Shown: piece after piece, positions 34,228-44,787 of the stretch | Position numbering within the stretch: position 1 is the stretch's first letter | Layout of the letters: each line of letters starts with the position of its first letter | Assembly (NCBI RefSeq): GCF_003594935.2 | Contig: NZ_CP043342.1 | Coordinates: forward strand, 1,674,001 to 1,738,000 | Reading direction: 5' to 3' | From: Enterobacter huaxiensis | Lineage (GTDB): Bacteria > Pseudomonadota > Gammaproteobacteria > Enterobacterales > Enterobacteriaceae | DNA: 64,000 nucleotides | Notes under the pieces: model-generated | The model's input: the letters and a program-made list of their open reading frames with translations, nothing else | Told to the model about the DNA's origin: nothing | Databases searched by the model: none | Program-made: the position numbers and the translations under genes

Positions 34228-37200
34228 TTACGCCTCCTCTTCACGTTTCGGGAAGCGGCTTTTCGTCCACAGGGCCAGACGGTCAAACAGCAGGTAGATA
34301 ACCGGCGTGGTAAAGAGCGTCAGCACCTGGCTGACCAGCAGGCCGCCGACCATGCCAATCCCCAGCGGGCGGCGCAGCTCCGCGCCGACGCCGGTGCTCA
34401 GCATCAGCGGCAGCGCGCCCAACAGCGCCGCCAGCGTGGTCATCAGGATCGGACGAAAACGCAGCAGGCAGGCCTGGAAGATGGCATCGCGCGGCGACAT
34501 GCCCTGCTCGCGCTCGGCGGCAAGGGCGAAGTCGATCATCATGATGGCGTTTTTCTTCACGATGCCGATAAGCAGGATGATGCCGATGATCGCGATGACG
34601 TCCAGCTCGCTGCCTGCCAGCATCAGCGCCAGCAGCGCTCCCACACCCGCCGTTGGCAGGGTAGAAAGGATGGTGATCGGGTGGATAAAGCTTTCATACA
34701 GCACGCCGAGCACGATATACATCGCCACCACCGCGGCCACAATCAGCCAGACGGTGTTGCCCAGCGCGGCCTGGAACGCCAGCGTGCTCCCCTGGAACTG
34801 GGTCTGAATATCGGACGGGAAGCTCAGCTCTTTTTCCGCTGTCAGAATGGCCTCAACCGCTTCGCCCAGCGAATAGCCGTCCGGCACGTTGAACGAAATC
34901 GTGGTGGACGGGAACTGATCCAGATGGTTGATGGAGAGCGGGGTATAGCGCTCTTCCACGTTGGCGATGGCGCTTAACGGCACAATTCCGCCGTCCTTGC
35001 TGGTCAGGCGCACCGAATCCAGCGCGGCAAGCCCCGGGGTGTTTTCAGTATCGTGCTCCAGCACCACGCGATACTGGTTCGCCTGGGTGTAAATGGTGGA
35101 GATCAGGCGCTGACCAAAGGCGTTGTACAGCGCGTTGTCCACGTCGGACATGGTAATGCCCAGGCGGCTGGCGGTGTCGCGGTTGACGTTCACGTAGGCC
35201 GCCAGCCCCTTGTCCTGCCAGTCGCTGCTGACGTCGGAAAGCTGCGGCAGGGCTTTCAGCTTATCCACCAGCTGCGGTACCCAGGTGCTCAGCGCTTCAA
35301 GCGTGGTGGCCTGAAGCGTGAACTGATACTGCGTGCGGCTCACCTGGGTATCAATGGTCAAATCCTGTATCGGCTGCAGGTACAGCTCAATGCCCGGCAC
35401 GCGCGCGACGGCGCTCTGCAGACGCTCGATGACGGTGTTAACGCGGTCGTCGCGGTCATCCAGCGGCTTGAGGTTGATCTGCAGGCGCGCGCTGTTTAGC
35501 GACGGGTTGGTGCCGTCCACGCCGACGTAGGAGGTCAGGCTCTCCACCGCCGGGTCTTTCATAATAATTTCAGAGACCTGCTGCTGGCGCTGCGCCATGT
35601 TCGCGAAGGAAACCGACTGCGGCGCCTGAAGCGTGCCCTGAATAATGCCGTTGTCCTGGATCGGGAAGAAGCCTTTCGGAATGAAAATCCACAGCATCAC
35701 GCTCAGGGCCAGCGTCCCCAGCGCCACGCCGAGGGTGGCCCACGGATGGTTCAGCACTTTCGCCAGCAGGTGGCCATACCCGGCGATGATGCGTTCGAAC
35801 ATCCGCTCTGAGGCGCGGGAGAAGCGGTTTTGCTTGCGCAGGGACTCAACGCTCAGCATGCGGGCGCACATCATCGGCGTCAGCGTCAGCGAGACCACGG
35901 CGGAGATTAAAATAGCGACTGCCAGCGTGACGGCGAACTCGCGGAACAGCCGCCCGACGATATCGCCCATAAACAACAGCGGGATCAGTACCGCAATCAG
36001 CGAGAAGGTCAGGGAGATGATGGTAAAGCCGATCTCGCCCGCACCCTTGAGCGCGGCGGCTAAGGGTTTTTCACCTTTCTCGATATAGCGCGAGATGTTC
36101 TCGATAACGACGATGGCGTCATCCACCACGAAACCGGTGGCGATGGTCAGCGCCATCAGCGTGAGGTTATTGATCGAGAAATCGAGGAACACCATTACCG
36201 CAAAGGTGCCGACCAGCGAGAGCGGCACGGCGACGGCGGGGATAATGGTCGCCGGAACGTTGCGCAGGAACAGGTAGATGATCATCACCACCAGCGCAAT
36301 CGCCAGCATCAGCTCGAACTGGGTGTCGGTCACCGAGGCGCGGATGTTGGTGGTGCGGTCAGAAAGCACTTTGACGTTCACCGACTTCGGCAGGCTCTCA
36401 ATCAGCTGCGGCAGCATGGAGCGGATGCTGTCGGCGGTGTCGATGATGTTTGCGCCCGGCTGGCGCTGAACGTTCATCACGATCGCCTGCTGCCTGTTGG
36501 CCCAGGCGCCCAGCCAGCTGTTTTCAGCCCCCTGTTCGACGGTTGCCACGTCGCCGAGTCGTATTGGCGCACCGTTCTGGTAGGCCACAATCAGCTGGCG
36601 GTATTCGTCGGCAGACTGCATCTGATCGTTCGCGGAGAGCGTGACCGCGCGGGTGGGGCCGTCCAGAGAGCCTTTCGCCGAGTTGACGTTAGCGCTGCTG
36701 ATGGCGGTGCGGATGGTTTCGCTGGTCAGGCCCAGTGCGGCAATCGCCTGCGCGTTCAGCTTCACGCGCACGGCCGGGCGCTGGCCGCCTGCCAGGGTAA
36801 CGAGGCCCACGCCGGAGACCTGTGAAATTTTCTGCGCCACGCGGGTTTCGACCATATCCTCAACCTGCGTCATCGGCAGGGCGGAGGAGGTGACGGCGAG
36901 GGTCATGATCGGCGGATCCGCCGGGTTCACCTTGCTGTAAACCGGCGGGTTAGGCAGGTCGGACGGCAGCAGGTTGGTGGCGGCGTTAATCGCGGCCTGC
37001 ACCTCCTGCTCGGCGACGTCCAGCGACAGCGTGAGCTGGAACTGCAGCGTGACCACCGATGCCCCGCCGGAACTCTGGGAGGACATCTGTTTTAGTCCCG
37101 ACATCTGGCCAAACTGGCGCTCCAGCGGCGCGGTGATGGCGGACGTCACCACGTCCGGGCTGGCGCCGGGATAGAGGGTGACAACCTGAATGGTTGGGTA

Positions 37201-37350
37201 GTCCACTTCCGGCAGCGCCGAGACGGGCAGGAAGCGGTAGCCGATGATCCCGGCCAGCAGGATCGCCACCATCAACAGCGTGGTGGCAACGGGGCGCAGG
37301 ATAAACAGGCGTGACGGCCCCCCCGTGGAGCCCGGCGGCATGACCTGCAT
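34228..37350 (-). CDS. mdtB: MdtB RND multidrug efflux subunit
   Basis: This 1040-residue RND pump is the same length as E. coli MdtB. It contains the TM4 proton-relay segment [42 protein letters not shown] and the C-terminal [19 protein letters not shown]-like motif of RND proteins. It works in a B2C trimer in which MdtB mainly couples protons and MdtC binds drug. Its start overlaps the mdtA stop by one base. Confidence 0.97.
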   Translation of the reverse strand: MQVMPPGSTGGPSRLFILRPVATTLLMVAILLAGIIGYRFLPVSALPEVDYPTIQVVTLYPGASPDVVTSAITAPLERQFGQMSGLKQMSSQSSGGASVVTLQFQLTLSLDVAEQEVQAAINAATNLLPSDLPNPPVYSKVNPADPPIMTLAVTSSALPMTQVEDMVETRVAQKISQVSGVGLVTLAGGQRPAVRVKLNAQAIAALGLTSETIRTAISSANVNSAKGSLDGPTRAVTLSANDQMQSADEYRQLIVAYQNGAPIRLGDVATVEQGAENSWLGAWANRQQAIVMNVQRQPGANIIDTADSIRSMLPQLIESLPKSVNVKVLSDRTTNIRASVTDTQFELMLAIALVVMIIYLFLRNVPATIIPAVAVPLSLVGTFAVMVFLDFSINNLTLMALTIATGFVVDDAIVVIENISRYIEKGEKPLAAALKGAGEIGFTIISLTFSLIAVLIPLLFMGDIVGRLFREFAVTLAVAILISAVVSLTLTPMMCARMLSVESLRKQNRFSRASERMFERIIAGYGHLLAKVLNHPWATLGVALGTLALSVMLWIFIPKGFFPIQDNGIIQGTLQAPQSVSFANMAQRQQQVSEIIMKDPAVESLTSYVGVDGTNPSLNSARLQINLKPLDDRDDRVNTVIERLQSAVARVPGIELYLQPIQDLTIDTQVSRTQYQFTLQATTLEALSTWVPQLVDKLKALPQLSDVSSDWQDKGLAAYVNVNRDTASRLGITMSDVDNALYNAFGQRLISTIYTQANQYRVVLEHDTENTPGLAALDSVRLTSKDGGIVPLSAIANVEERYTPLSINHLDQFPSTTISFNVPDGYSLGEAVEAILTAEKELSFPSDIQTQFQGSTLAFQAALGNTVWLIVAAVVAMYIVLGVLYESFIHPITILSTLPTAGVGALLALMLAGSELDVIAIIGIILLIGIVKKNAIMMIDFALAAEREQGMSPRDAIFQACLLRFRPILMTTLAALLGALPLMLSTGVGAELRRPLGIGMVGGLLVSQVLTLFTTPVIYLLFDRLALWTKSRFPKREEEA

Positions 37351-38597
37351 CAGGCTTTCGCTCCCTGTTTCGCATGCTCACGTTTTGCGGGGGCTTCATT
37401 GCTCGCCGTGCCGTCGTGGGCTTCAACCACTTCGACCTTCGCGCCTTCGGTCAGGCGATCGATGCCGTCCGTGACCACGCGGTCGCCCGCGGAAAGCCCT
37501 GCGCTGATGGCTACCGTCTGGCTGTCCTGAATGCCGGTTTTCACCAGATGCTTGCTGACTTTATTGTCGCTGTTCAGCACCCAGACGAAATTACCTTCGT
37601 TACCCATCTGCAGCGCGGCCGTTGGGATCACCACCGCGTTCTCTTCGGTAGAAACTAACATTCGCGCATTCACAAACTGGTTCGGGAACAGGGCGTCGTC
37701 CTGGTTGTTAAAGCGCGCCTTCAGCTTGATGGTGCCGGTGGTGGTGTCAATCTGGTTATCCAGGCTCAGCAGCGAGCCCTGGCTGAGCTTTTGTTTGTTG
37801 GTCCTGTCCCAGGCTTCAACTACCAGCCCGTTTCCGGCTTTCTGCGCCTGCACGACGGTCGCGATATCGCTCTCCGGCAGGGTAAAGACTAAGTCGATAG
37901 GGTGAGTCTGGGTGATGACCACAATGCCCGTGGTATCGCCGCTTGAGATCTGGTTGCCAATATCCACCTGCTTCAGCCCGACTCGCCCGTCAATCGGTGC
38001 CGTAATGCGGCTCCAGTCCAACTGCAGCTGCGCGCTGGCGACGGCGGCTTCGTCGGCTTTAATTGTGCCCAGTGATTCGCTGACCAGCGACTGCTGGGTA
38101 TCCAGCTCCTGGCGCGAAACGAGGTTAGTTTTCACCAGCTGCTGATAGCGGGCTAAATCGCGCTGGGCGTTGGCGAGCGTGGCTTTATCTTTGGCAAGCT
38201 GACCCTGCGCCTGCGCAAGTGCCACTTTAAACTGGCTTGGGTCAATTTCTGCCAGTAAATCCCCGGCCTTGACCTGCTGGCCTTCCTGGAAGTGAATGGC
38301 CAGTAATTGGCCGTCCACGCGGCTGCGTACCGTCGCAGTGTTGGCGGCGGTAATGGTCCCGAGGCCGGTCAGATAGCGAGGAACGGCCTTGTTCACCGCC
38401 GTTGCCGCCTGAACCGGTGCCAGCGCACCGCCGCGCATACCGCGACGGCCTCCGGCGGCCTGGCCCTGCGACGCGCTCCTGGCACCGTCGGGTGCCGGGG
38501 CGTTAGCGGATTGGCTGTGCCAGTACCACGCGGCGGCAAGGGCCACCACAATGATGCCAGCGGCGATGGCCCAGCGGGATTTGTTACTGCCTTTCAT
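37350..38597 (-). CDS. mdtA: MdtA membrane fusion protein
   Basis: This 415-residue periplasmic adaptor is the same length as E. coli MdtA. An N-terminal membrane segment ([18 protein letters not shown]) is followed by a lipoyl half-motif ([32 protein letters not shown]), a helical hairpin, the second half ([22 protein letters not shown]) and a beta-barrel. It links MdtBC to TolC. It is the first gene of the operon, with a candidate BaeR box upstream. Confidence 0.97.
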   Translation of the reverse strand: MKGSNKSRWAIAAGIIVVALAAAWYWHSQSANAPAPDGARSASQGQAAGGRRGMRGGALAPVQAATAVNKAVPRYLTGLGTITAANTATVRSRVDGQLLAIHFQEGQQVKAGDLLAEIDPSQFKVALAQAQGQLAKDKATLANAQRDLARYQQLVKTNLVSRQELDTQQSLVSESLGTIKADEAAVASAQLQLDWSRITAPIDGRVGLKQVDIGNQISSGDTTGIVVITQTHPIDLVFTLPESDIATVVQAQKAGNGLVVEAWDRTNKQKLSQGSLLSLDNQIDTTTGTIKLKARFNNQDDALFPNQFVNARMLVSTEENAVVIPTAALQMGNEGNFVWVLNSDNKVSKHLVKTGIQDSQTVAISAGLSAGDRVVTDGIDRLTEGAKVEVVEAHDGTASNEAPAKREHAKQGAKA

Positions 38598-38659
38598 CGT
38601 TATACGTTCTCATCCTGAAATTCTTCGGGGAATGATACTAGTTTAGTCAGGCAACGCGG

Positions 38660-38677
38660 CAGAAAAATGGAGGAAAT
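38660..38677 (-). promoter_or_regulatory. Candidate BaeR box upstream of mdtA
   Basis: On the minus strand ATTTCCTCCATTTTTCTG resembles the BaeR consensus TTTTTCTCCATDATTGGC at about 13 of 18 positions, keeping the central CTCCAT core. It lies 63-80 bases upstream of the mdtA start, consistent with autoregulated activation of mdtABCD-baeSR. Confidence 0.5.
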
Positions 38678-38849
38678 ATGGAAGACTGTCAGGAATGGTC
38701 CGAATGGTGCCGGCGCGGCTTCGTTGCGTGGCGCTTCGCGGATTCTGTTTAATCCAGGAATATTTCTTTAATCGTGGAATATTCCGAAGTCACTCCGCTT
38801 CGATAAATCATATAACCCGCTGCTCGGTGTTTATTATTAATTAACAGTT

Positions 38850-38863
38850 TAAGAATATTCCTG
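38850..38863 (+). promoter_or_regulatory. RcsAB box upstream of the fimbrial operon
   Basis: TAAGAATATTCCTG matches the RcsAB consensus TAAGAATATTCCTA at 13 of 14 positions. It lies about 450 bases before the pilin gene. In E. coli RcsB controls the ecp/mat fimbria through its upstream region, so the same type of control is plausible here. Confidence 0.7.
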
Positions 38864-39309
38864 TCATTATTAATATTGTCTAGGATTTTTCCACTTCTTA
38901 CTAAATTGATGCATATTTTTAGCAAAAATTTAACAAACATTTTTATTTTACATCGAGTTCAATAGTTAATTGATTCATAATGTTTTTTAGCTTTTTCGCA
39001 TTCTTTTTCTATTTTGATTTGTATCAAAAATTCACAATAGATTTAAAATCCTTAATTTGCGTTTAACGTGGCATTAAAAGCTATTAATTAATTGTTTGTC
39101 AGAGTTTAATGTTGCCGTTGGGTGTTGATAACCTATTATTGATAAGAAAATTCTTATAAATGTTAAGTTTTTTCTTATTTTATGCTGTTGTGAGGAAGGT
39201 TATTTCGAATAATAATTTTTTGGCGCGGCAAATCTCGCTCGCAATTAAATGGAGCATCCTGGTTCTTATAAAGAGTGCCTGGTTGCGCGTTTGTTCTCAG
39301 GAGAAAAAA

Positions 39310-39894
39310 ATGAAAAAATTATTACTGGTGGCCTCTCTGGTTTCTGTGTTCGCAGCAGCAAATGCAATGGCTGATGTAACTGCATCTGCTACAGCGTCAT
39401 GGGATGCAACGGCTACAAAAGATACAACCAGCATGCTGGTTGTTACTCCGCTGAACTCTCTGACTTTCCAGTATGCGGAAGGCCTGAAAGGGTTTAACAC
39501 TCAGGACGGCGCTTTTGACGTAACCATTCAGGGACAAGAAAGTGCGACAGATTTCGAGCTGACTGCCCAGGTCATCAGCAATACTCTGACCAACGCAAGC
39601 GGCGATGCGTCTACGCTGGACGTGGGTGTGGCATGGAACGGCAACGCGCTTTCCAGCGCGTCTGAAACCGTACTGGTTAACGCCTCTTCAACCTCTGGCC
39701 TCGAGAGCCTGATGGCGGATGGTGCTTATAACGGTGCTGAGCGCGTAAGCGATCAGTCCAGCTTCAAGTTCTCCATTTCCTCTGCTACCTCTGACGGTAC
39801 GACTCCGGTAACAGATTACTCAGCGCTGCCTGACGGCTACTGGACTGGCGATGTGAAAGTACAGTTCAACGCGACCTGGACCACGCCAGCGTAA
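39310..39894 (+). CDS. ecpA: EcpA-like major pilin of an alternative chaperone-usher fimbria
   Basis: This 194-residue pilin is the length of E. coli EcpA (195) and is clearly related. It has a signal peptide ending ANAMA, then DVTASATASWDATATKDTTS, SLTFQYAEGLKGFNTQDGAFDV, and the C-terminus VTDYSALPDGYWTGDVKVQF with an aromatic penultimate region. ATG 39310 is chosen because AGGAG lies 6 bases upstream and the signal peptide starts there; the frame extends further upstream without support. It forms the pilus shaft. A strong hairpin after it separates pilin from the assembly genes. Confidence 0.93.
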   Translation: MKKLLLVASLVSVFAAANAMADVTASATASWDATATKDTTSMLVVTPLNSLTFQYAEGLKGFNTQDGAFDVTIQGQESATDFELTAQVISNTLTNASGDASTLDVGVAWNGNALSSASETVLVNASSTSGLESLMADGAYNGAERVSDQSSFKFSISSATSDGTTPVTDYSALPDGYWTGDVKVQFNATWTTPA

Positions 39895-39900
39895 TGAATA

Positions 39901-39930
39901 AAATTCGGGAGAGTCACTCTCCCGAATTTT
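39901..39930 (+). terminator. Attenuator hairpin between pilin and chaperone genes
   Basis: AAATTCGGGAGAG (39901-39913) pairs perfectly over 13 bases with CTCTCCCGAATTT (39917-39929), with a 3-base loop and a T following. It lies between ecpA and ecpB. Partial termination or 3'-end protection here would give an excess of pilin mRNA over chaperone, usher and adhesin mRNA, a common fimbrial arrangement. Confidence 0.75.
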
Positions 39931-39945
39931 CTCAGGAAATAAGTA

Positions 39946-40620
39946 ATGACGAAATATGTGCCAATAGCCATGTTGGTAGGGATTGCTACATCCTTTTCCA
40001 GCTGGGCAATTAATGTGGGTGATATTACATCGATAATGACGTCCGAAGAGAGTTCATTATCGAAAGAAATAATCAACACGACGGATTCTGCGCGCTACGT
40101 GAGTGTGACGGTAAAACAACTCTCCTCTCCGCTGCCCGGCGGCGTCGAGCTGAACGTTAATCCCGGTGAATTATTATCGACACCCGCCAGTCTTATTCTT
40201 CCTGGCGAAGCGAAAGATGTGTTCCGTTTTTTCTATAAAGGTCCGCAGGATGACAAAGAGCGCTATTACCGCCTGCAGTGGATAGACGAGCCTGTCAGTG
40301 AAAGCGCAACAACCAAAGCCGGTAAGGCCGCGACGGCCACGGCCTCGGCGGAGATTGGCACCATTCTGGTGGTTGCCCCGCGCAGGGAGCGCTTCGACTA
40401 CAGCCGTCAGGGCGACCTGATTACCAATACCGGCAACGTCTCATTTCGCGTGATCGCCTACGGCGCCTGCAAGGACAAGGCGCAGGATCAGGGCAGGGGC
40501 TGCCGCGAGCGTTACTACGTCATGCCGGGCACAAAAATAAGGCTGCAAAAAAGCGATGTGTCGAATAGCCGTACGCGTATTGGCATCTGGCACGGCAAGC
40601 AATTTATTACAGTGAAGTAA
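39946..40620 (+). CDS. ecpB: EcpB-like periplasmic fimbrial chaperone
   Basis: This 224-residue protein (E. coli EcpB 222) has a signal peptide ending SSWA and the two-domain chaperone fold of the alpha-fimbria class. DSARYVSVTVKQLSSPLPGG, FRFFYKGPQDDKERYYRLQW and VAPRRERFDYSRQGDLITNTGNVSFRV are landmarks. It caps pilin subunits and delivers them to the usher. AGGAAAT lies just upstream of the start. It shares the segment GPQDDKERYYR with the second chaperone EcpE. Confidence 0.92.
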   Translation: MTKYVPIAMLVGIATSFSSWAINVGDITSIMTSEESSLSKEIINTTDSARYVSVTVKQLSSPLPGGVELNVNPGELLSTPASLILPGEAKDVFRFFYKGPQDDKERYYRLQWIDEPVSESATTKAGKAATATASAEIGTILVVAPRRERFDYSRQGDLITNTGNVSFRVIAYGACKDKAQDQGRGCRERYYVMPGTKIRLQKSDVSNSRTRIGIWHGKQFITVK

Positions 40621-40676
40621 AAGCATAACGCCATTACCGGTATCAAAAATTAAAATGCCGATGTGTAAGGATGCGT

Positions 40677-43169
40677 ATGTCATTTAAATATCTCGTTGGG
40701 GGAAGTGTATTTCTTTCGCTAGCGTTAACACCGGGCTTTGCCCATTCTGCGCCCGTGAAAATCGGGAAATACGTAATTCCTGGCGCGTTTGCCCGTTCGC
40801 TGGAGCAGGGAATGACGGTTCCGGTATTTATCCGCTATCAGGAAACGGACGAAAAGAGTCAGCAGAAAATTGCGGATGCGGTGATCTCTCTGGTCGACGG
40901 AAATATTACCGTGAAGTCGATTAGGGTTTCCGACCTGCCAAATAACGCCGTGCTGTCGGATAAAACCCGCGCCATGGTAGAAAAAATCGCTGACGCTAAG
41001 TTTGTCGATAACACCGCGATTGCCCTGTCGCCGGAAGCCCGCCTGCAGCTGAACGTTTCGTCGTTTCACCTGGAGATGATCGTCAGCCGGGACGCGCTAA
41101 CCGAGGCGGTCGTGGCGCGCAGCACCCTATTAGGCCCGTCCAGCGTGGACAGGCTCTCTAACGTGCTTAATTACAATTTCGGCACCTATTACAACGACTA
41201 TCAGAATGGCAGCAGCTCGCGCAGCTATTTAACGCTGGATAACACCCTGTCGCTTCGGGAGCATCACTTCAATATTAACGGTTCGGTATACGGTATTGGC
41301 GAGAGCAACGGTTCGAGCAAGGTGTATCGGGCGATGTACGAGCGCGACTACGAGGGCTATCGCCTGGCGCTGGGGATGCTGGATACGTGGAACGTGCAGT
41401 CCATTGCTAGCCTGAACGCGCTGAACGGCGGAAAAATCTACGGCGCCAGCTACGGCAATAAAGGCAGCACAGTGGTGGAAAATACCGCGCTGTCGCTGAC
41501 CCCCATTACGGTCTTTCTTCCTGCCGCCGGGGAAGTCCACGTCTTCCGCGACGGGCGCTTGCTGAGCGTGCAGAACTTCAGCATGGGCAGCTACGAGATA
41601 GACACCAGCCGTTTTCCCTACGGGGTTTACGACGTGACGGTGGATATCGTGGTGAATGGTCGCACGGTGAACACCCGCGTCAGCCGCGTGAATAAAATCT
41701 TCGCGCGCCAGCAGGCCGCCGGGCTGGACCAGCTCTCATGGCAGGTGTTCGGGGGATCGCTGGATTACGATCGCGTAAGCTACAAGCGCAATCACTACCA
41801 CAATGCCGGCAGCGAGCAGACCTGGATTGCCGGCGGTGCGGCCTCTCTGACGCTGGCGATCCTCTCCGGCCTGAACGTGAAGTCTACGCTGTACGGCTTT
41901 GATTCCAACGCCGTGAACGAAACCGACCTGACCTTAAACGTCAATGAATACGTGAGTGTGGCCACCCAAACGCTGGTGGCAAACGACGGCACCTGGCGCA
42001 ACGTCAGCAGCGTGAGCCTCAACGCTTCCGGCGGGTTTGGCTCGGTGTGGGCGTCACGCGAGGACAGCAAAATTGGCGACCGTTTGCCGGTGCAGGAGCG
42101 CGATAACTACTCCATTGGCGGCACGATTAACCTCGGACGCTTTATTCCGCACGGGGGATCGCTGACGGTGAGCCAGACGGAAAACCGCTACTCGGGCAAC
42201 AAATATCGCAACCTGGATTACAGCACCACGCTGTACGCCGGGCGTTACGCCACCGTCGGCCTGCGCGCCGGGGTGCAGCGCTATTACTACAACAACCGGA
42301 ATGACGACGGTCGTCAGGAGCGTTACGTCAGCCTCGACTTCTCGCTGCCGCTGGCCTCCTGGCTGAGCGTCGGGGCATCGCGGGATCGTTACGGTGCAAC
42401 GCAGGGCAACATCAGCGCCCGCAAGCAGTTTGAAGACGGGCCAATTACCTCGGCGGGGATCGCGGCCTCCACCCGCCTGAGCGGCGAGCAGAACTACGGC
42501 AACGATTATTCCGTGAACGGCAACATGAGTTACGCCACCAAATACAACGCCGGGACGGTCTCCGTTACCCGATCGGCGGATAACGCCACCAACCTGAACT
42601 TCTCATCCCAGGGGTCGGTTGCCTGGGCGGGGGGCGATTTCGGCCTCAGTAAAGAGCGCCAGCGTTCCGGCATCATCGTGAAAACCGGGCTGGCAGGTGA
42701 CGGCAAGCTGGCGGCAAAAATCAATAACCGCCACTACGTCCTGAGCGGCAAATCGAGCTTTATCGCGCTGCCGCCGTATGCCCAGTACAAGCTGGAGATC
42801 ATGAACGACCGCAACTCCGAGGACAGCTTCGATATCGTCTCCGGGCGTAAGCAGTCGCTGAACCTCTACCCGGGCAACGTTGGTGTGGTGGCGCCGGAAG
42901 TGAAAAGCATGGTGACCGTCTTCGGGCGCGTGCGCTATCCGAACGGACAGCTCGCGGCCAATACCGATATTCATAACCACATCGGTAAAACGCGCACCGA
43001 TGCGAAAGGTGAGTTCGCTATTGATATCGATAAGACATTCCCCGTCATTACCCTTGTTTCGGCGAATGGCAACATCTGCGAAGCCGATTTAGATCTGGAA
43101 AAAGCCCGCGGCGCAGCGTGGGTCGGGGACGTGCAATGCGCACTGCAATCGACTATGGCGCAGAGATAA
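40677..43169 (+). CDS. ecpC: EcpC-like outer-membrane usher
   Basis: This 830-residue usher (E. coli EcpC 841) forms the outer-membrane pore that assembles and secretes the pilus. A signal peptide (KYLVGGSVFLSLALTPGFAHS) precedes an N-terminal chaperone-binding domain. A long beta-barrel rich in alternating aromatic strands follows, then a C-terminal domain with SFIALPPYAQYKLEIMNDRNS and MVTVFGRVRYPNGQLAANTDI, typical of CS1/TcfC-type ushers. ATG 40677 is preferred over 40671 because TAAGG lies 6 bases upstream of it. Confidence 0.93.
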   Translation: MSFKYLVGGSVFLSLALTPGFAHSAPVKIGKYVIPGAFARSLEQGMTVPVFIRYQETDEKSQQKIADAVISLVDGNITVKSIRVSDLPNNAVLSDKTRAMVEKIADAKFVDNTAIALSPEARLQLNVSSFHLEMIVSRDALTEAVVARSTLLGPSSVDRLSNVLNYNFGTYYNDYQNGSSSRSYLTLDNTLSLREHHFNINGSVYGIGESNGSSKVYRAMYERDYEGYRLALGMLDTWNVQSIASLNALNGGKIYGASYGNKGSTVVENTALSLTPITVFLPAAGEVHVFRDGRLLSVQNFSMGSYEIDTSRFPYGVYDVTVDIVVNGRTVNTRVSRVNKIFARQQAAGLDQLSWQVFGGSLDYDRVSYKRNHYHNAGSEQTWIAGGAASLTLAILSGLNVKSTLYGFDSNAVNETDLTLNVNEYVSVATQTLVANDGTWRNVSSVSLNASGGFGSVWASREDSKIGDRLPVQERDNYSIGGTINLGRFIPHGGSLTVSQTENRYSGNKYRNLDYSTTLYAGRYATVGLRAGVQRYYYNNRNDDGRQERYVSLDFSLPLASWLSVGASRDRYGATQGNISARKQFEDGPITSAGIAASTRLSGEQNYGNDYSVNGNMSYATKYNAGTVSVTRSADNATNLNFSSQGSVAWAGGDFGLSKERQRSGIIVKTGLAGDGKLAAKINNRHYVLSGKSSFIALPPYAQYKLEIMNDRNSEDSFDIVSGRKQSLNLYPGNVGVVAPEVKSMVTVFGRVRYPNGQLAANTDIHNHIGKTRTDAKGEFAIDIDKTFPVITLVSANGNICEADLDLEKARGAAWVGDVQCALQSTMAQR

Positions 43170-43173
43170 TGCT

Positions 43174-44787
43174 ATGAAAAATATTAACCTTATTCTTCCG
43201 TTACTCGTTGCGGGCGCATTAACGCCGCCGGCAGCGAAAGCGTTGACCGCGTCCTCGTCCGGCTCGGTCAGCAATAACTTTCTGTTTATTGAAAACGCCG
43301 TGGACGGTGAGTATTTCATTACTCCCTCCGCGCTCGATCCTCGCTTTAGCGGATCCAACACGTGGGTGAAATACGGCACCTCGCAGGTGAGCCTCGGCTA
43401 TCTCGGCTACGTGGGCTGGACGGCTCCGGCGAATAACTATCAGGATATGTGGATCGATAATTCGCCGATTGACGGGCCGTTTAGCGGCATCCGCTGTTAT
43501 AGTGGCACGCAATGCCCAACGTCCGGCTATATCTCGGGCCAGGGCCGGGACAGCAACGGTTTCTACCACGCTCAGGTCGGCTCGGTCGCGGGCGTGGTGG
43601 GCGGGGCGTACGGCTTCGCGTCGCTGAGTGATTCGGCCTACGAATATTTCCGCGCGATGCCGACCGGCAGCAGCGAAACGTATGTCTTTAACCGCTGCTA
43701 TACCTCGGTTAACTATGATTACGCGGGGGGCGAACGCTGTAAGGATCAAAGCACCGGGCGCTGGAACTACGTGAACTACACCTTAACCAAGCGCGGCCAT
43801 CTGGCGCTGGAATCTACCAGCGCTTTCCAGGAGCTGTGGATCGCCAGCGACGGGACGCCAAGCATTACCAATGACTCCGGCGCCTGCGAGTTGGGGGTTG
43901 TCGGAAACGTAAGCGGCGTGATCTGCAAAATGGTCAGCTACAGCCTTCAGCAGACCGCGAACCTGACCGCCTCGCTCACCTTCAGGGCCTATATCGATTC
44001 CACCGCGCTGGGCTTTACCCCGGCGGCGTCAACGGTGCGTTATTCCGGCAACGGCTCGAACTGGTATAACTTCAGCGCGACGACGGCCTATTACAATGTC
44101 TTCTCAACGGACGGCCACTACGTTTATCTCTTTTTGTCGAAGACGTTTCTTAAAAACCTTGTCGACTCGGGCTACAGCATTACCAACAGCCAGCCTTTTA
44201 CCTTTGCCTTCCGCAATAGCTTAACGCCGGAGTCGGGGCATTACGAGTTCACGCCATCGTTGCAGCTGAACATTATTCCGAAGGAGTATGGAATCAGCAT
44301 TGTCTCGTCGAATAACACCACGTCGGCAAGCGGCAGCGGCACCATCGGCGATGATACCCCGATTGGCATGGACTATGTCGTCACCGTTTCCGGCCCGCGT
44401 CAGGCGGACAGTATTACCGCCCAGGTCACGGGGGACACCACGACCATTAACAATACGCCGTACTGCCTGTTTACCTCCGCGCAGGGCGGGATCAGCGTGC
44501 CTATCCCGGCGTATCTGCAGTACAGCAACCAGTCGGGCAGCATGACGCAGGTGCGCAACAGCTGCGGCGACGCGCCCATCAGCCTCAACGATGCGCTGTG
44601 GCAGCAAACGCCGTGGGATGCGAATAACACCGACGACGGAAGCTACTTTAGCACCGGCTTATCGCTGCTGTTCCCGATGAATGACTCCCGCTCGGCGCTG
44701 ACGGTTGCCGGCTCCGACTGGGAAGGCGTGGTTAGCGCCAGCGGCGAAATCAAAGTCACCGCGAACTGGCTGGGTGTCACCAAATGA
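43174..44787 (+). CDS. ecpD: EcpD-like tip adhesin
   Basis: This 537-residue protein (E. coli EcpD 547) is the CblD/EcpD-type tip subunit that starts pilus polymerisation and binds host surfaces. It has a signal peptide (NLILPLLVAGALTPPAAKA) and a large N-terminal adhesin domain with several Cys pairs (GIRCYSGTQCPTSGYISG, FNRCYTS ... GERCKDQS). A C-terminal pilin-like domain ends GEIKVTANWLGVTK. It starts 5 bases after the usher stop, and its end overlaps ecpE by 4 bases. Confidence 0.9.
   Translation: MKNINLILPLLVAGALTPPAAKALTASSSGSVSNNFLFIENAVDGEYFITPSALDPRFSGSNTWVKYGTSQVSLGYLGYVGWTAPANNYQDMWIDNSPIDGPFSGIRCYSGTQCPTSGYISGQGRDSNGFYHAQVGSVAGVVGGAYGFASLSDSAYEYFRAMPTGSSETYVFNRCYTSVNYDYAGGERCKDQSTGRWNYVNYTLTKRGHLALESTSAFQELWIASDGTPSITNDSGACELGVVGNVSGVICKMVSYSLQQTANLTASLTFRAYIDSTALGFTPAASTVRYSGNGSNWYNFSATTAYYNVFSTDGHYVYLFLSKTFLKNLVDSGYSITNSQPFTFAFRNSLTPESGHYEFTPSLQLNIIPKEYGISIVSSNNTTSASGSGTIGDDTPIGMDYVVTVSGPRQADSITAQVTGDTTTINNTPYCLFTSAQGGISVPIPAYLQYSNQSGSMTQVRNSCGDAPISLNDALWQQTPWDANNTDDGSYFSTGLSLLFPMNDSRSALTVAGSDWEGVVSASGEIKVTANWLGVTK

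Larger units (their letters stand above)
38598..39309. other. Long AT-rich intergenic region before the fimbrial operon
   Basis: Apart from the mdtA promoter at its left end, this 712-base stretch has no convincing gene; a 63-codon minus-strand frame (38749-38940) lacks a ribosome site. It holds an RcsAB box (38850-38863), a GGAATATT direct repeat (38757-38764 and 38776-38783, the second inside a palindrome) and long A/T tracts. Such AT tracts are typical of H-NS-silenced fimbrial promoters. No ecpR homologue is present. Confidence 0.7.

Noticed and set aside
33220-34977. 585-codon plus-strand open frame opposite mdtC/mdtB
   Set aside because: It is a low-complexity Arg/His/Gln-rich shadow of two well-conserved RND genes, with no ribosome site or family resemblance.
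38749-38940. 63-codon minus-strand frame upstream of the fimbrial operon, considered as an ecpR remnant
   Set aside because: It has no Shine-Dalgarno, no LuxR-type helix-turn-helix and no resemblance to EcpR; it lies over likely regulatory sequence.
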